Assembly: GCA_025677815.1 (NCBI GenBank)
Contig: JAIXMP010000003.1
Coordinates: 682,001 to 746,000 of the forward strand
Direction: 5' to 3'
Length of the DNA: 64,000 nt
Origin: Phascolomyces articulosus
Lineage: Eukaryota > Mucoromycota > Mucoromycetes > Mucorales > Lichtheimiaceae
The notes beneath the pieces are model-generated. The model searched no databases. It saw only the letters and a list, made by a program, of their open reading frames with translations, and was not told the origin of the DNA. Shown one piece after another: positions 21,797 to 34,500 of the stretch. Position 1 is the stretch's first letter. Each line of letters begins with the position of its first letter. The position numbers and the translations under genes were made by a program.

Positions 21797-24377
21797 ATGA
21801 ATATCGATGAAATGTTCAAGGTGTGTAGTAGTAGCATTTTTTTTCTATTCTCAGTAATATTCTTTTGAATAATAACTAAATCAAATGAATTACAATTTAT
21901 ACCAGATCCCGGCCATTCCTAGTGGCCGGAACAAACGAAAAATGCCTGCAACACCCGATGCCCAATTTTTAGACCAATATACAGCACAAGCAACCACGCA
22001 AGATAATGGAGAAAGCAGTAGTAGTGGAAGTGCGAAACGACGTGCAGTTTCCATGGAAGAAGATGATCAACCTTATGATCTTCCTGAAGCAGACGATTAT
22101 TATATGGATGAAGAAGACAATGAAGGCCGTTTTTTTGGTGGTGGATTAACAGAAGAACAAAGTCGATTACTTGATCTCGTAGATGAATACGATGCAGAAG
22201 AAGTAAATGAATAATAATAACAAAAAACTGGTAGTGTTTTCAACAAAATATAGATTTAACAAAAACACCCAATATATACTTTTATATTCAATTTTTTAGC
22301 CTGATGCTTTAAACGATATCAATGTCAAAAAAATGATTCTCAAATTTGAAAAAGCCATTAATAAGAATCAAGAACAACGCGTTCGTTATGCTGATCAACC
22401 AGAAAAGTTTATGGAATCTGAAGCCGATTTGGACGAGGAAATTAAAAATATGGCAACATTGACTGAAGCACCTCATTTATATCCAGAAATTGTCAAGCTT
22501 GGAAGTGTTTCTTCCATTGTGTCCTTATTGAGCCATGAAAATACGGATATTGCAATTGATGCGATTGATCTTATTAATGAGTTGATTGATGAAGATGTTG
22601 GTACGGGTGAAGATGAATTGGAACGTTCAGAAGAAGCTACCAATGGTATGAAAACATTGGCAGATGCTTTGGTAAGTTTTTTTTTTAATACCAGGATAAA
22701 ATAATCCCTTCTCTCATACATCTATTTGGAGTGTTTAGTGTTGAGAAAGAAAAAGATCATTGACCCATATATATTTATAATATATAGGTTGAAAATGAAT
22801 TGTTAGAATTACTGGTGCAAAATCTTGAACGTTTAGATGAAAAAGAAGAAGCAGATCGACAAGGGATCTTTAAAATTTTGGGTAAGCAAAAAACTAAGAT
22901 CAAAAAAAAAAAGAGCAAATAATATATCTAAATGTCAATGATATAATTAGGTATTATGGAAAGTCTCTTGGGCCTGGATCCTCAATTGGCCAAAAAGATT
23001 GGATTAGAGACAGAAATACTACCTTGGTTATTAAAACGCATACAAAGCAAAGAATATGACTCGAACCGTGGCTATGCTGCAGAAATCATTTCCATTTTAT
23101 TACAAGAAAGCCGAGGTAAATAATAATAATATAAAAAAAAGAATGATGGCTTACATTGTACGAGTTGTTTTCCTTTTGTTCTTTATGGAACTATCGATTA
23201 ACTTTATTCTCTATATATATCAAAATCGTAGATATTCGGTTAAAATTGGGAGAATTGGATGGAATTGATGTTTTACTCAGAGCACTCTCCGTAAGTTTAT
23301 AGTTATAAATGAAAAATACCCATTGTAATACCTGGGATACTTATTGATTTTATTGTTATGTTTACTGCACTTTTATAGGCCTATCGAAAAAAGGATCCAG
23401 AAGATGATGATGAATCAGAAATGGTCGAAAATTTCTTTAATGCGTTATGCTCAGCCTTAAATGAAACGGAAATCAAAGAAAAGTTTTTGGAAGGAGAAGG
23501 TATCGAATTGATGGTGATTATGCTAAAGTATGTCTTTTTTTTTCTCTCCCGTTTATATATATGGCTATATATATAATTGCCTAATGATTTACTTTTTTTA
23601 AAAAAAAATACAGGGAAAGAACACTTGCCCGCATTCGTGCTATGAAGGTGTTAAATTATGCAATGACAAGTGAAGCAGGACGAGGAAACTGTTTACGATT
23701 CATCGATGCTACAGGCCTCAAGGCACTTTTTCCCATATTTATGGGCAAGGGGACCAAAAAATTAAAAAAGGCACATAGCAAAACATTTGTAGAATCTGAA
23801 GATGAAGGTATATATATCTATATATATAATGTTTTTTCTCTTTTTTATCACTTTCACAGATATAAAAAATGATTTCTAACCCATTATATCTATCCCCTTT
23901 AAAAAAATAGAACATACCATGTGTATTATTTTATCATTGATGCGAAACTTATCACGGGATGATGTTCAGCGATTGCGTTTAATTAAAAAATTCACGGACG
24001 ACGATTATGAAAAAGTGGATCGCCTTTTAGAAATGAAAGAACTTTATGAATCAAAGGATCAACGTGTCAAAGCCGAGATTGAAAAAGAAAAAGAAGAATT
24101 AGATCAAGAGGATATTGATGATCTACAAGATGATTTTTATTTACGGCGATTGGATGCTGGATTATTTACATTACAACGTGTCTGTTTGGTAATTGCTGCT
24201 TTGAGCAAAGAGGATCAAGGGATTCGCGAACGCACCATGATGATGTTGAAACGCCAAGGCAGTGATATCTCAAGTATTTTTCGAATTATTGAAGAAGAAA
24301 CGGTATTGATGGCTGATTTTAGTTATTTATCGCGCATGGCTATGGGTGGTGCTGTAGAATCAGATGACAAGCGATAA
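21797..24377 (+). CDS. CTNNBL1: Beta-catenin-like protein 1 (spliceosome-associated)
   Basis: Nine exons (21797-21820, 21906-22202, 22300-22671, 22788-22881, 22951-23115, 23232-23290, 23379-23527, 23614-23807, 23911-24377) encode 606 residues, about the usual size of CTNNBL1. This armadillo-fold protein binds CDC5L and Prp31 in the Prp19 complex and acts in the nucleus in pre-mRNA splicing. Recognisable blocks are a basic N-terminal stretch with GRNKRKM, FMESEADLDEEIKNM, LATLTEAP-like LYPEIVKLGSV, HENTDIAIDAIDLINELIDED, NFFNALCSALNE, RAMKVLNYAM and SLMRNLSRD, followed by a long charged helix and a VLMADFSYL tail. The first coding exon is only eight codons. It shows no obvious truncation. AATAAA-like signals lie shortly after the stop. 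Confidence 0.92.
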
Positions 24378-24714
24378 TCATGTTTTTTTTACGATGGACA
24401 GCAATAAAAATCATTGTTTTTTTTAAAATGAAATAATAAATGAAAGGTGCTAACACTTCTATTAAAGAATAATGGAAATTGGTATGTGTATGAGAAAAGA
24501 AACTCTTTTTTCCAAATTATATCTTTTTAAATAGACGTTTTCAGCAATGGTACATCCAGAATATGTCCGTCCAAATATAGGAACGGTTCAAGACTTTGTA
24601 ATCTATAGTTTTTTTTTTCATTAAATGGAGGAAGCAAATAGAAGAATCATGACTTACGTGTTATAAATACAATCCTGATTAATCAACAACATGGTCAGTC
24701 AGCCCGCGATTCTT

Positions 24715-24762
24715 GCAACTTGGGAACCCCATGGGAAATGATTAATTAACATGGGGTGTTGC
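24715..24762. repeat. Stem-loop in intergenic DNA
   Basis: The arms GCAAC...ACCCCATG and CATGGGGTGTTGC can pair over 13 bases with a 6-base bulge, around a 16-base loop containing TTAATTAA. It lies about 340 bases after the CTNNBL1 stop codon. Confidence 0.4.
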
Positions 24763-26539
24763 AGTATTCGAGAGCTTGGCTATTCATTTGATTACACTAT
24801 TACATATCAGTTTTATTGCATCATCATGCATATCGGCGTGTAGTTATAACAGAGGATGAGACAAAGTAAAATTTGTGAATCATTTTCCTAGACATATTTA
24901 TAAAAACTTCGTTATTTCACGCGTTAATACACGTTAGAAATTTATATTTACTATATTTCTCAAGTTTCTTTCTTTTTTTATCACCACTATTTTTACATAT
25001 AGTATAGCACGTCAGAGAACGATCGCTTGCAACGCACATAAGAATATTGATCTGGATCAAAGGAAAGGGTTGTAATAAGTAAGTGATTTTCTTGACAGGA
25101 ATGGATTAAAAATTATAGTGATCTATCTCCTTCAAGTTGTACATACAGTGACCACCATCTGTCTACGTAGCAGTATAAAGGCATTGTTCATGGTACGTAC
25201 CCAGCAATACAGTAAGAATCATGGACAGAAAGTGAGGGAAAAAATAGTATGATGATGATTTTGGACATTGTAAAAGGTTCATATAATGTTACTTTTTTAT
25301 TTCATGAATACAAGGGAATAAAAGTTGTTAAGTTGTTTCTTTTGGCTATGGTATATATAGGATATGCTATGTGTGTTTGTTAATGATAAAAAAAAATAAT
25401 GAAAAGGTAAGAATATATGTAGCTTTCTTGTTTCTTTTTAATGCTGTAGCAAGGGGGATCAATGATAAAAAATGTTAATTTTTCTTTACCAATGTCTTTA
25501 TGTAAACTGATACTTGTGTATCGCACGGGACCAAATATTCGATCCGCCCCATCGTTGTAAGATATATGAACATTGCCCTCTGTCTTGACCTTATATGCAT
25601 GGCCAGAATCAAAATATGAACAATATGTTTTTTATCACCCACAGCTATTGACTTTTTTTTCAATATGATAGCACGTACACTACATCGATTCGCTCATGCT
25701 AAGAACGAAATATCCGCACCATTCGTCAGCGTGGTGTTTATATTATATATCAAAGGAATGGAAATTAAAATAAGGATGAAGGATAGAAGCCATCGAGTGA
25801 CAAAAAAGAAGAGAATAAACAAGGACAAAATGAAGGAAAAAGCCTGAGGAGATGAAAAAACCATGCAAAGGAAGACAGAAAAGATTTGTTGACAACAATC
25901 AATAGGGATCCTTTTTACATTTCTTTAGTGACTGTTGAGAAGATTAATGGTCCTTTTCTTGGATAGAATCCCTCTTGTTATTCTATTTTTATATAGTACA
26001 TCCAACAACATGACAATAGCCAAACAAATAATCCTTCTATTATCATATACCATCATTAGCCTTTGCGTTGATGATAGATGAAGACTGTTGAACTATTACT
26101 CTTGAATATGAAACATGACCTGCCTTTTTGTTTAATTTAGGCGGTGTGTTTTAATAATCAAAGGAAGATCAATCAATATATTATCATCAGTGGATTATTA
26201 CTTTTTGTATTATAAAAAGTAGTTGTCAATAGAAAGAAAGGGAAACAAAAATTTTCAAAACCATCACGCATTTCATCGCGCTTCTTGCTTATACTGGACA
26301 AAACCAAGTAGTTGAATATAAGAAGAGATTTGGTAAACAAGAGCATCATACTAAAAAAGCGACTTGATATTGGGTATGAAATAACTTGCATTCGCGCTAC
26401 ACTTACCACGTGGTTAATATAAGAAATAAAAGGAGGGGAATTGTCTGTGCACTATGAATTCCATCGAAGTAGTGACATATTTAGCCTTTTTGTCTTTTTC
26501 TCCTTTCAAAACACATCACATATAAGCGCATCGAGCGAG

Positions 26540-26850
26540 AGGCGGAGGTTAAGCATGCGTTGATGCTGTCGTTGTCCAGAGTCTGCAACGAAAAGGTGTT
26601 ATATCTTCTCAAATTTACCTATCTGGCGGTTTCGAAAAGGGGTACTTACCAGCCCTTTCTCGATTTGATCTCGTCAGTATATTTTTTTCATACTACCAAC
26701 GGTAAGGTTAGAGATCTCCAATCTTCGGTTTCACAAGTAGGTGGTGATTCATCTTCATATTCATTGGTGTCAATATCAATACCAATGGGTTGGGAAGGAC
26801 CTGATTATTAATAAATAGGTCCTCTTCATCTTGAAATTATGTAAATACAT
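26540..26850 (+). pseudogene. Coding-like remnant, unidentified
   Basis: One frame (26560-26811) is open for 83 codons. A second overlapping frame translates to a more protein-like peptide (VQSLQRKGVISSQIYLSGG) before a stop. No start-to-stop model with sensible splice sites could be built, and I do not recognise the family. A decayed gene fragment or a chance open stretch are both possible. Confidence 0.2.
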
Positions 26851-28359
26851 TGGGACTACGTTTTTTTTTTTTTTTTTTGGAAACAGCACTCGTGCGTTTT
26901 GGAAGAGATATGATAAAAAATAGGCTGATATGATAGATATATAGTTAGATGGAATGGCTTTTTTTCAGACCTCTAATTAAAACAACAGTCCTTTATATAT
27001 TTTTTTCTGTTTAATACGGCGATGTTATTCATCCACTCATGCAAGTGGTTTCACTTTTCTCATACAATTCACAATTGAAAACATCCACAAATTGATCTTT
27101 TTTTAACAACTCCTGATACTACAACGAATCAAACACTTTAATTTCTTTTATATACTTTTTCTACATCAACATAATCCGTTAAATGTAATAATGCAACAGA
27201 ACTGACCATCAACCAACACATTGATCAAGGAATACAAGAATCATACATTTAATAAACCAACGAGCTACAGCCTTACCCCTTTAAGGTGGTATAGAGTATA
27301 TATATATCATGAAAACTAATAATACACGACATGGAAAGACGTGTGAGAATCGATATAGGTTACAGTAGCTTAGTTACTTGACATGAAAGGTTATTTTGAT
27401 ACAAATAATGGCATATGTAAATATATGTAAATATATATATATAGTATTTGGTGATTGGCAGTTTGCTAATAAACATTGCTTTTACACTACTCTTACTTGT
27501 ATAGTGAGATTCCTAAAATTGTTTTTCCACATAAATATATTTGTGGACATTTAAGGGCTTTGATAGCATTTGAATGCATTTATATCATGGGAAAGCAATT
27601 TTAGGAGGAGAAAGGGTCGTCCTGTACTTGTTATATACATACGTAGATTCTGTCGTCAATATTGGAATTTGGATTATCTAAACTACCAATTATTTATTTG
27701 TATTCTTAGTATATATATAACCTTTTTCCTCCCCTTGAACAATATATTTGGTTGCAGTTCATCTTCTTTAGAATGACAGTTACAAGAATAATTGAAGCAC
27801 ACGTCCGATTTGGCAAATAGTTGATTTAACAAGAGCATGCTAACGAGCAAGTAATATCGCAATGTGTGTTTTACATTGTCTACGTGCTTATTAACAAGTA
27901 AGCAATATTTATGTCATTCTGCTGAATTTTTTTTTAATTATTGCAAATTATTGTATACCTCATACAGTTACACATCACATTGCTATGAAGTATAAAAAAG
28001 AGAGAATATGAGAGATGTGGGTGCTTTCTAGAGGCTTTTGTTGGGTCTAGTTTGGTTATGTCCATATCAGTTTTACGACCTTTTTCTGAACTGTCTCTAC
28101 CTTGCATTTAGAGGACGTAAACAAGAAATCCGCACTCTTTTTGACCATACCTTGGTTTTGTTCATTTTTCTTTCGCTTTGTGCCTAAACTTTAACAATTG
28201 CATAATAGAAAAATGCCCAATTATGCATCTAGTCTTGTCTTGGGATAGTCAGTGCGGATGAGGATCGACGTAATATCACCTTCTCCCCGTTGTGGCTCTT
28301 GACAGAGAGTATTGCAAATAAAAACGGCGTTTTTACATTCTAATCTCCTGTGTGCTTAA

Positions 28360-28361
<2 letters not shown>

Positions 28362-28394
<33 letters not shown>
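28362..28394 (+). repeat. AAT trinucleotide microsatellite
   Basis: About eleven tandem copies of AAT in intergenic DNA. Confidence 0.9.
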
Positions 28395-28396
<2 letters not shown>

Positions 28397-29782
28397 GATT
28401 CTAAAAAATACCATTTGATTTAGTTTAACATTTTGAATTCAAAAGACTTGTTTCTATAAATATATATAATGATGACAGATCTTATCGTTTCAAGTTTTTT
28501 TTTCCTTATTCATATTTCCATATTCTAATGGAAATAACTTTTTGAATTCTACGTCTTACTACAAAGATATACAACTATTAAAAAAAATAGAAAGCAATAT
28601 TTAAATTGACGGCCTATATATATAAGTTTATATCGATGATATTTCTTTTCGCTTGGAAGAAGATAGTGTGATGTATATCACGAGAGGTGCTACGTTTCCA
28701 GGCCAACAGGTTGTGTCTCACTAGCAAACGAGAACTGGTACTGCATTTTCATGGAAGGGCATTTTAGTGTCATTCTCGATTGAGAGCCAAACGATGTTGT
28801 ATTTCATAAAAACTACAAATTTTTGAATAAAAATATCACGTACCACCGGTTCGGGACAACCCTTCCGAAATTTTAGACTTTGGTTTTAATCACCTCTCTC
28901 CCCCCCCCCAAAATTAAAACCATTCCTGTCAATATTTATGGACCATTTCATTGCTAAGTCCTGTCAGACAATCCCAACATGTTAAATTACACCAGTCTAT
29001 AAAAATAGAGAGAGAGAGAGAAAATAGCAACATAGGATGAGGTGCTCATATTATTTACGGTCCGTTTTCTAAGGAAATTTATTTAAGGATTTCATTAGTT
29101 TATAACCTTGGCTTGATAAATATAATATACGACGGATAGTAATAGGATGTTACCGTAACACGAATGGCGTTCGTCGACAGTTAAATCATAACATTGAATG
29201 AACGAAAAAAGAGCTTTTTGTTGTACAACAACTACTTTATTTAAAACTAATGCATCATTTTTTTTTGTTAACTCTGTTCAACTTCATATGAAATATTTCC
29301 ATGAAGATTTATTAAAAGAATAATACTATAACGTACATGAGATGGAGTTATATAACTTTATAAAAAAAAAACTAATGGTAGATGTTGAATGCTTTAATGT
29401 AAAAAAATAAAATAAAAAATACGAATATCATTGTGAATTGTGTGTGTGAGTGTGAGTGAGTAATATATATGGTATAAATAGAAATAAAAGAATATAATAT
29501 ATATATATTTATATATATATATGAGTTATGCTAAAAAAAAAAAAGAATTCGGATATATGTATAAGAATAAAAGAATAATAATATATATAAAAAACTATAA
29601 TAATAACAAACAAAAAAGGAATATCAAAAAAATATACATTGCAAGGATGTATGTACGAGGAAAAGAATAAAAGAAATCACAAATAAAGGTCCATGTTGAA
29701 TAGGCTTATTGAAAGGGATATATAATATGTGTATGTAGATAAATATGTATAAATAGATAATAAAAAAGAAAAGATTAGGTAT

Positions 29783-32700
29783 TTAATTCCAAGTTGAAGT
29801 AGGTACACCACCACCTCCACCATCAGGAAGCCATTGTTCTTGAGCAAACATTGCAGGAGATGCAGAAGGGGATCGATCATCACTTGCAGAGGAATTCGTT
29901 GGTTCTGAAAGTGAAGGAGCTTGCTGTTGTTGTGGATGATGATTTATGGACATGGACTGAGGCGACTTGTTTCGCCTTTGTTGATAATGACCAGTAGTAC
30001 CACTTGTTCCTCGTCTATTATGCCCCACCATATTTAAACCGGATCTTCGCATTCCATTTTGTAACCTTGTTAATGAAGCCTGTTGTTGCTGTTGATCCAC
30101 TCCCCATCCTCCACCTCCTTGTTGTTGTTGGTGCGAAGCATGAGTTAACCGTTGTTGTTGGTCGTGTTGCTGCTGCTGCTGTTGTTGTTGTTGATTCATA
30201 CCAAAGAAGATAAACATACTATTACTATCATTCAAATTCGGCTGTTGAGTTGTATGAGACGTCATAGGATCGATATTCAGACTCATGGAGGATGGATCAA
30301 CCATCCCGGGACCAAACGAAGTCGCTTCAGAATTCATATGTTGTGTATTATGAAGTGTTTCAAGAACAGATCTATTAAAATCTTCAGTCCAATCTTTTTG
30401 ATGGCGAGATACCCAACTTTTGTTTGGTATAGGATTGGTTTGAGGAATGGGGAGTAAGGTGACTTTAGGTGCATTGGAAGTTATATTGTTGACCATGCTA
30501 TGATGGCTTCCTGTTGTTGGTGTGACTGCAGATGTATTGGATGTAGTAAATGGTTCAGGTGTGGGTGGTGGTTCGTTACGTAGCGTGTGATGAGGAGGAT
30601 TGTTATTGTTACGATCCATATGTACACGGGAAGTAGGGGTTGACTGTTGATATAGAATGGGATTGGATGAAGTACTTGAAACCGTTGTTGTTGTAGCTGC
30701 AGCAGCGGCGGCTACTGTATCCGATAAATCCATTAATAAAAAATCAGTCGTATACATGGGTATTCCAGATTGATCTTGAATATCTTGAATATTTAGATTA
30801 TTGGACATTTGTTGTTGTGTTCTATTAAAATTCCCATTTGTCGCATCAGCGGAAGCAGCAGCTGTTGCTGTAGAGTATCTTTGTTGTTGTTGTTGTTGAT
30901 GACGATCTGTTCGCAATATCTCCATTTGATCACTATATGCACTATCTGTGCGCATTCGTTTTGATGGCACCAACTGTTGTTGTTGTTGATAGTCCATGTC
31001 CAAGTTGGGATAATTTGTTGTTGTTGGTACCGTAGCTGCATAATGGCGTTTTTGACCATGAGCTAGTAATGTTTGTTGTTGGTGATGTTGTTGTTGTACA
31101 CCCACGGTGTTTCGTCTTTTACGTATTGCACCCGATGGGATTGTGCGCATTGCATAAGCATCTGTTGTCGTTGGTGGTCCCGTGGTAGCCATTGTATTTC
31201 GCATTGGTAACCCTGCTGTAGGTACATTCCCACCCGTCACTGCTGCAGCAGCTGCAGCGGCTGCCGCCGCCGCTTCCGAAAATAATGTATTATGTGTTCG
31301 AAACATGTCAAGATTATTGGTCACCATGGCCGTTGTTCCCCCTCCCATGGTTGTTTGCATTCCATTGACAACGTTGCTACCCGCACTACTGGTTTTCGCA
31401 CTGCTAGTATTGCTACGGAGATCTTTTTTATGCGATAACTTTTCCAATTGCTCACGATCAATATCATTTCGATCTAGGGGTCGTCCACTCATGGTACTTC
31501 CTTGTAAAGGTAATCCATCAGTCAATAAACTTTCATCTGAAAAAACCTGTCCCAATGCTTCAGGCCATTGATGATCAATAAATCGCGAAGCGGAAGATGA
31601 GGAAGATGCTGAAGATGGTTTTGTTGCTGGATGTTGAGGGGGTGGAGGTGGAGGTCGTTGTAATTGAGGGTTCATCATCATGGCTGCCATATGGGAATGA
31701 TGGGTCATCATGGACGTATTCATTGTTGCTGCAGCTGCAGTTGCTGTTGTCGCTGTGGCAATGGTGGTAGGTGGTAAAGAAGATGCTGATGGAACTGGAA
31801 TGTATCGATGTTGCATAGGATCCATCGCTGTCATGGGCATGGGCTGAGGTGATGTTTTATTACTCGAAACCGCTGTTGCTTGGATTTCTACCAACGATTC
31901 TTGAAATACATTGAGCATTTCAATATGAGAACTGATTGGGTTAAGTAGTCTTCGTAATTTATAAAATGGCATCAGTGTACCAGTTTTTGGCTCAATAGGA
32001 ATAGTACTAGCAGCAGTGGTGATAGTAGCTTCTGTTGCTTGAATACTGGATCGTTTCTTACTCTGTTGACGAGCTCTGATATGTTGTAATTGTTGTTGTA
32101 ATGAACCGAGGTCTTCTTCCATGGTGGCTGTTTGGTTGAATTCAAGGGATAATTTCCGCTGTCGAAGAACAGAAACAGAAATGGATGCAGCGAGACATAA
32201 TGGATACATGAATGAATGAACAGTCAATTTACATTGGCGTACTTGATCGGTTGTTCCACTCGGTAATGTATGATGCTCCAAGGTAAGGTCGTCAATCACA
32301 TGTACAATATCAGCGGCTGATTCATCGCAAATCTCCAAAATCGTGTCACGAAAGGACAAAGCCTTTTTGTTATTATTGTTGTTTGCTGTTTTCTCATTTA
32401 TTCCATGAACAAAAGATGATGTTGTATTGTTCCGAAATAAATGAACGGATGCTGGTATTTGACAAAAAAAAATATGAATGGTCAAAGTATGATGATAAAG
32501 TGCTAATATACAAGCAGGTATACTAACAGGCGATGCTCTTGCATCCTCTTGTTGAGAATCAGATGAATTCCTTCGTGCATGAATATCAGAACTGTGAACC
32601 CCAGTCCATGATTGAAGAGCTTCTAATTGTCCCTATTTATACCACAAAAATATGAGTTAAAAAGATGTACTCTTTTGACAGCTTATATTTCCTTTTTATT

Positions 32701-34455
32701 ATTACCTTGATTTCAGAAAACGTCATGTCATGTTTAGATAATTGTTTCAAGAATTCTGTATATATATCAACCACTTGTAAAGCCCATCGTTGCTTTGCCC
32801 CTTTACTGTCTCCTGTGGCATCATTCATTTTGGGTAATAGAAAAGACGAGCTGCTATTTTTATTGGTGGTGGGTGATAGGGGTGGTACTTGATTCTCATC
32901 ATCAGCCCATTCGTATCGATGTAAATAGAATGAAAACCATACATGCCAAGCATTCAAGATAAGATACAATGCTTTGAGTCGTTTTCTTTCATTGACTTGT
33001 TTTGACTGGTGATAATGTTCATGATGACTGTTATTATTATTAATGATATCCGATAATCTAGCGCGTAATGCAAACCCAATGCCTGTTCGTAATGTTTGAT
33101 ATGCCTGTTCTTCATACAGGGCCGCGCATTCATAGTGTGCTAGTAAGACGGAAATACGTGCCAATTGTAATAAAGCGGTTGTGTCCAAAGATCGATGCTT
33201 GTCGACAACTAATATAGATTCCCAAAATCGTCGCTGTGCTTCTTGATAGAATAAATCAGCATAGTATTCTAAACTGGAGGCGATATCATGACAACTGGTG
33301 GCCAGTGATTGAAAAGCAGCATGAAATACCAATGCATGAATTGCATAAACGATAGTTTGTTCCATGGTTCCGTTGTTGTTATTATTTTCAACGTTATTGT
33401 TATTAGGACTATTTGTACTTGTTGGTGTCTGTAACCCAGAACTGTTACTGTTACTGTTGTTGTTATTCAGGGATGATGAAGGAGTCGTAGGACAAAATAA
33501 TTGTGACAATGCAGGTGCAGATGCAGTATGTAACGTTGTAAAATTGAACATGGTGCTGTATAGCCAATTAAACTTTGAAAATAAATTTATAATTTCTTTG
33601 GCGAGATGATCAGGAATGGCATGCGGTGGTACTGTAGATGATTTATGATGATGATGGCTGCGGTGGTTGTTGTTGTGGTGGTGATGAGGATGATCATTGT
33701 TATTATTATTAGTTTTTAAAAATTGCCGGAATTGAGCGATAAAATGAAGCCAAATTTTATAAGGCTGAGATGTCAGATTGAAAAAATCAAACAATAAAGG
33801 TGCTAATTGTGTCCCAAAGAAATAGCTTTTGCCAATCACACTCGTATCCGTTTGACGCATGGATTCATATAAATTATTAGAAAATGTTATTCGTTTCAAA
33901 TTGGAACGTTTAAATTCATCACTTTGTTGTTGTTGTTGCGGCGGTAAATATGATAAATTATATTGATGATTCCCTGGTTCCAATGTTGATGATGATGATG
34001 ATGTTGCTGTTATCATAGTGTCATCCATTATATCATTGGTGTTGTTGTTAGAATGTTGATGAGGTTGACTACTGCTACCATCGTCGCTGTTTGAAACTTC
34101 ATCTTTGAGTTTGTTCACCACTGTGATATGTTCGGACCGTCTACGCCGATTTCCGTCATCTTCGTAACTACACTCTAAATTAGACTGAGTACAACGGGCA
34201 CACGGAAACACTTTTTTATTAAATAAAAATAAGGTGATCCGGGTTGAAGAAAAAAAAATAATGAAAAAAAGATTAGTTGACAGTTGTGTTTTCTTGATTA
34301 CAAAATGACAATGTATATTGAAGCTTACAGCCATCACAACGCATTTTCTTTTGTCTACATAATTGGCAAGCTTTAGGTACTTTATGCCGCTTGAATGGGA
34401 AATCATCTTTTGAACATGAATGCCACCGGAAATTGGAACCCGAATTATTTTTCAT
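29783..34455 (-). CDS. Large Zn2Cys6 fungal transcription factor
   Basis: Three exons (34329-34455, 32706-34210, 29783-32632) give 1,493 residues. The N-terminal DNA-binding domain has the six-cysteine cluster Cys30, 33, 40, 46, 49, 56 (spacing C-x2-C-x6-C-x5-C-x2-C-x6-C). The first intron falls between Cys40 and Cys46. A central region (about residues 150-700) looks like a divergent fungal-specific factor domain, interrupted by Asn/His runs. The C-terminal half is low-complexity with many Gln, Ala, Ser/Thr and His runs, as in activation domains. No recognisable target or pathway-specific motif is present. The first ATG after a TA microsatellite was chosen; an upstream in-frame extension is hydrophobic repeat sequence and unlikely. 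It is unusually long for the family. Confidence 0.88.
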
Positions 34456-34458
34456 TAT

Positions 34459-34460
<2 letters not shown>

Positions 34461-34492
<32 letters not shown>
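34461..34492 (+). repeat. AT dinucleotide microsatellite at TF leader
   Basis: Sixteen AT units directly upstream of the transcription factor start codon, in its presumed 5' leader or core promoter. Confidence 0.9.

Positions 34493-34500
<8 letters not shown>

Larger units (their letters stand above)
24378..29782. other. Long gene-poor convergent intergenic region
   Basis: This 5.4 kb separates CTNNBL1 (+) from the transcription factor gene (-), both ending into it. I see AT-rich DNA, a stem-loop at 24715-24762, an 18-base T run at 26861-26878, an AAT repeat at 28362-28394 and TA runs around 29466-29525. Coding-like but broken patches occur near 25475-25760 (- strand), 26540-26850 (+ strand) and 28200-28320 (- strand). 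None makes a full gene. Old transposon or gene debris is the simplest explanation. Confidence 0.5.

Noticed and set aside
27415..27432. Tandem TGTAAATA motifs resembling Pumilio-binding sites
   Set aside because: They lie in intergenic DNA outside any plausible transcript and are common by chance in AT-rich sequence.
31182..31571. + strand 129-codon frame opposite the transcription factor
   Set aside because: It is an antisense shadow of the Gln/Ala-rich coding exon.
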